From Seonamhaeicola maritimus (GTDB lineage: Bacteria; Bacteroidota; Bacteroidia; Flavobacteriales; Flavobacteriaceae), in the NCBI RefSeq assembly GCF_008056315.1, contig NZ_VRKQ01000008.1, positions 700,957 through 764,956 of the forward strand: DNA of 64,000 bases, read 5' to 3'. Under the pieces are notes generated by a model. The model was not told where the DNA came from and did not search any database. It worked only from the letters and a program-made list of their open reading frames with translations. Below, in pieces: positions 62,208 through 64,000 of this stretch; the first letter of the stretch is position 1; each line of letters begins with the position of its first letter. The translations under genes were made by a program, and so were the position numbers.

Positions 62208-62774
62208 CTAGCTATTAACCCAATTTTCTAAAATTTTCTTACCGTTTGGTGTTAAAACAGATTCCGGATGGTATTGAACCCCTTTCACATCATAAGTTTT
62301 ATGTCTTAAAGACATGACTTGACCGTTGGCATCATACGATGTGGCTTCTAAACTTTCTGGTAAGTTGGCATTTACTACCCAAGAGTGATAACGACCAACC
62401 TCAATTTCTTTATCTAGTCCTTTAAAAATCGCCTCATCATCAACACATATTTCAACTTTGGTGGCAACTCCATGATAAACTTCATCTAAATTTACTAAAG
62501 AACCTCCAAATACTTCACCAATGGCTTGTTGTCCTAGACAAACACCTAAGATACTTTTTGTTGGTGCGTATTTTTCAATGATGGCTTTTAATAAACCTGC
62601 CTCATCTGGTATTCCTGGACCTGGTGATAAAACAATTTTATCAAATGGTTCAACATCTTCCAATTCCAACTTATCATTTCTGTATACCGTTACATCGCAA
62701 TTTAAATCCTCTAAATAATGAACCAAATTATATGTAAAACTATCGTAGTTGTCTATTACTAAAACTTTCTTCAT
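62208..62774 (-). CDS. trpG: Anthranilate synthase glutamine amidotransferase component
   Basis: A 188-residue class I amidotransferase. The oxyanion and nucleophile motifs are LSPGPGIP near 50 and LGVCLGQQAIGEVFGG near 76 with the catalytic Cys; His and Glu are in QYHPESVLTPNG near 168. It supplies ammonia to TrpE, and PabA-type dual use is possible. It starts one base after the trpE stop and ends 8 bp before trpD. Confidence 0.95.
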   Translation of the reverse strand: MKKVLVIDNYDSFTYNLVHYLEDLNCDVTVYRNDKLELEDVEPFDKIVLSPGPGIPDEAGLLKAIIEKYAPTKSILGVCLGQQAIGEVFGGSLVNLDEVYHGVATKVEICVDDEAIFKGLDKEIEVGRYHSWVVNANLPESLEATSYDANGQVMSLRHKTYDVKGVQYHPESVLTPNGKKILENWVNS

Positions 62775-62775
62775 C

Positions 62776-64000
62776 TTAAATATCTTCTGCTAATTGAATA
62801 GCTTTGTTCAACGCTCCTAATTTATTGAATACTTCTTGTTTTTCACTTTCTGGATTTGATTTAGATACTAATCCTGCCCCTGCTTGCCAATTAAGTTTAT
62901 AATCTTTACTTAAAAAAGTTCTAATCATAATTGCATGATTGAAGTTGCCTTCAAAATCCATAAAACCAATAGCTCCACCATAAAAACCTCTACTGGTTTT
63001 TTCATATTCTTCAATAAGTTGCATGGCTCTATGTTTTGGGGCCCCACTTAAAGTTCCCGCAGGAAATGTATCTGCTACAACCTGCATTGTTGAGGTTGTA
63101 TCATGCTTGTGCCCTGTAACCTTGCTTACTAAATGTATAACATGTGAAAAGAATTGAACCTCTCTATATGTTTCTACTTTTACGTTGCTACCATGACGAC
63201 TCAAGTCATTTCTTGCCAAATCTACTAGCATGACATGTTCTGCATTCTCCTTGTCATCTTTTATCAATTCGTCAGCTAAAACAGCATCTTTTTCGTCATC
63301 TCCAGTACGTTTAAAAGTTCCAGCAATAGGATGGATTTCAGCTAAACCATCAGTAACAATTAATTGTGCTTCCGGTGAACTTCCAAAAATCTTAAAATCA
63401 CCGTAATCAAAATAGAATAGGTACGGAGAAGGATTTATGCTCCTTAAGGCTCTATATACATTAAAATCATCACCAGTAAACTCTTGAGAAAAACTTCTTG
63501 ATAAAACTAATTGAAAAACATCACCTCTAGCACAGTGCTTTTTGGCATAATCTACATGCTGTAAAAATTCATCATCCGTTAAGTTTGAGCTAATATCCCC
63601 TTTAGAATTGAAATTAAAAGAAGCAAAATTTTGAACGTTGATTAGTCTATCAATTTCATCAATATTATTCTCAACCCCATCTGGACAATGAGAAAAAATG
63701 TATGCTTCATTTTTAAAATGATTAATTGCTATGATGTTTTGATAAACGGCATAATACATATCAGGTATTTCAACAGAGTTTTCTTTTTTACCAATCTCAA
63801 TATCTTCAAAATACCTAACAGCATCATAAGCCGTGTAACCAAAAATACCGTTGTTTATAAATTTGAAATTCTCTTCAGAAGATACATCAAATCGTTTTGT
63901 AAACTTGTAAATTTCATCGACTACATTAACCTCCTTGGTTATAGCTAAATCTTTGGAGCTACCATCTGGAAATGATTCTGTTATAACTTCGTTTTCAACT
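62776..64000 (-). CDS. trpE: Anthranilate synthase component I (5' end outside window)
   Basis: The frame is open from the window edge through the ATG at 63759 to the stop at 62776, about 408 residues, so the N-terminal 50 to 60 residues are missing. The chorismate-binding core has LSRSFSQEF, FDYGDFKIFGSSPEAQL, HPIAGTFKRTGDD, DLARNDLSRHGSN, FPAGTLSGAPKHRAM and WQAGAGLVSKSNPESE. The upstream FGYTAYDAVRYFEDIE block is also TrpE-like. It is the first visible gene of the trp operon; any leader or attenuator lies outside. Confidence 0.95.
   Translation of the reverse strand, partial: VENEVITESFPDGSSKDLAITKEVNVVDEIYKFTKRFDVSSEENFKFINNGIFGYTAYDAVRYFEDIEIGKKENSVEIPDMYYAVYQNIIAINHFKNEAYIFSHCPDGVENNIDEIDRLINVQNFASFNFNSKGDISSNLTDDEFLQHVDYAKKHCARGDVFQLVLSRSFSQEFTGDDFNVYRALRSINPSPYLFYFDYGDFKIFGSSPEAQLIVTDGLAEIHPIAGTFKRTGDDEKDAVLADELIKDDKENAEHVMLVDLARNDLSRHGSNVKVETYREVQFFSHVIHLVSKVTGHKHDTTSTMQVVADTFPAGTLSGAPKHRAMQLIEEYEKTSRGFYGGAIGFMDFEGNFNHAIMIRTFLSKDYKLNWQAGAGLVSKSNPESEKQEVFNKLGALNKAIQLAEDI

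Noticed and set aside
63688-63948. Plus-strand ORF at the right edge
   Set aside because: It is antisense to the trpE frame, which stays open to the window end and translates to TrpE-like sequence.

Overview
The window is an AT-rich chromosomal segment from a marine-type Flavobacteriaceae bacterium (phylum Bacteroidota). Several features point there. Promoters follow the TAnnTTTG pattern of this phylum. Two secreted proteins carry type IX secretion (T9SS) C-terminal sorting domains, and there is a PorV/PorQ-family protein, a DUF3276/PUR protein and a Bacteroidota-style RecQ. TTG and GTG starts are common. No rRNA, tRNA, CRISPR array, prophage or transposase gene was recognised.

Region 1 (1-25520, all genes but one on +) is a surface polysaccharide (exopolysaccharide, capsule or O-antigen) locus whose beginning lies outside the window. 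It holds three GT2-type domains (one fused to a GT4 domain), eight further stand-alone GT4/GT-B glycosyltransferases, a GT34-like transferase, two FkbM methyltransferases and another SAM methyltransferase. It also has a pyruvyltransferase, two asparagine-synthase homologues, a Wzy/WaaL-type membrane protein, a transglutaminase-fold protein and, at the end, the polyprenyl-phosphate sugar-1-phosphate transferase that would start repeat-unit synthesis. No flippase or Wza/Wzc export gene is visible. The locus is interrupted at 17816-19549 by an array of about 290-bp composite repeats, and a small GIY-YIG nuclease gene lies inside one repeat unit.

Region 2 (25850-51966) is mostly housekeeping. It includes a DUF4105/PorV-like pair, pssA, terC, and a minus-strand group kdsD-tatC-CMD-lptB that links Kdo synthesis, Tat export and LPS transport. 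It continues with recQ, a cyclophilin-FKBP fusion, a DinB/YfiT protein, csaA, a bile-acid-type symporter, a plsC-like acyltransferase, a PUR protein, an MsbA-like ABC exporter, nusB, a DUF1573 lipoprotein, yajC, cysM, pepT, pyrD, a T9SS spondin-domain protein and HMG-CoA lyase. Strong bidirectional terminators separate several convergent pairs.

Region 3 (51967-57764) contains a porin / FMN-binding protein / four-helix membrane protein group. Its promoter is bracketed by two near-identical 7-9-7 palindromes, which suggests a metal- (probably iron-) regulated envelope redox or uptake system. guaB, a DUF805 protein and a secreted polysaccharide-lyase-like T9SS protein follow. The last has a double TTGGTTAACCAA-type operator sitting on its promoter.

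Region 4 (57790-64000, minus strand) is a complete, tightly packed tryptophan operon, trpE-G-D-C-F-B-A; trpE runs off the window edge. One palindromic repeat exactly fills the trpD-trpC gap. Dispersed palindromic repeats, often nested, recur in intergenic regions throughout and are the main non-coding theme of the window.
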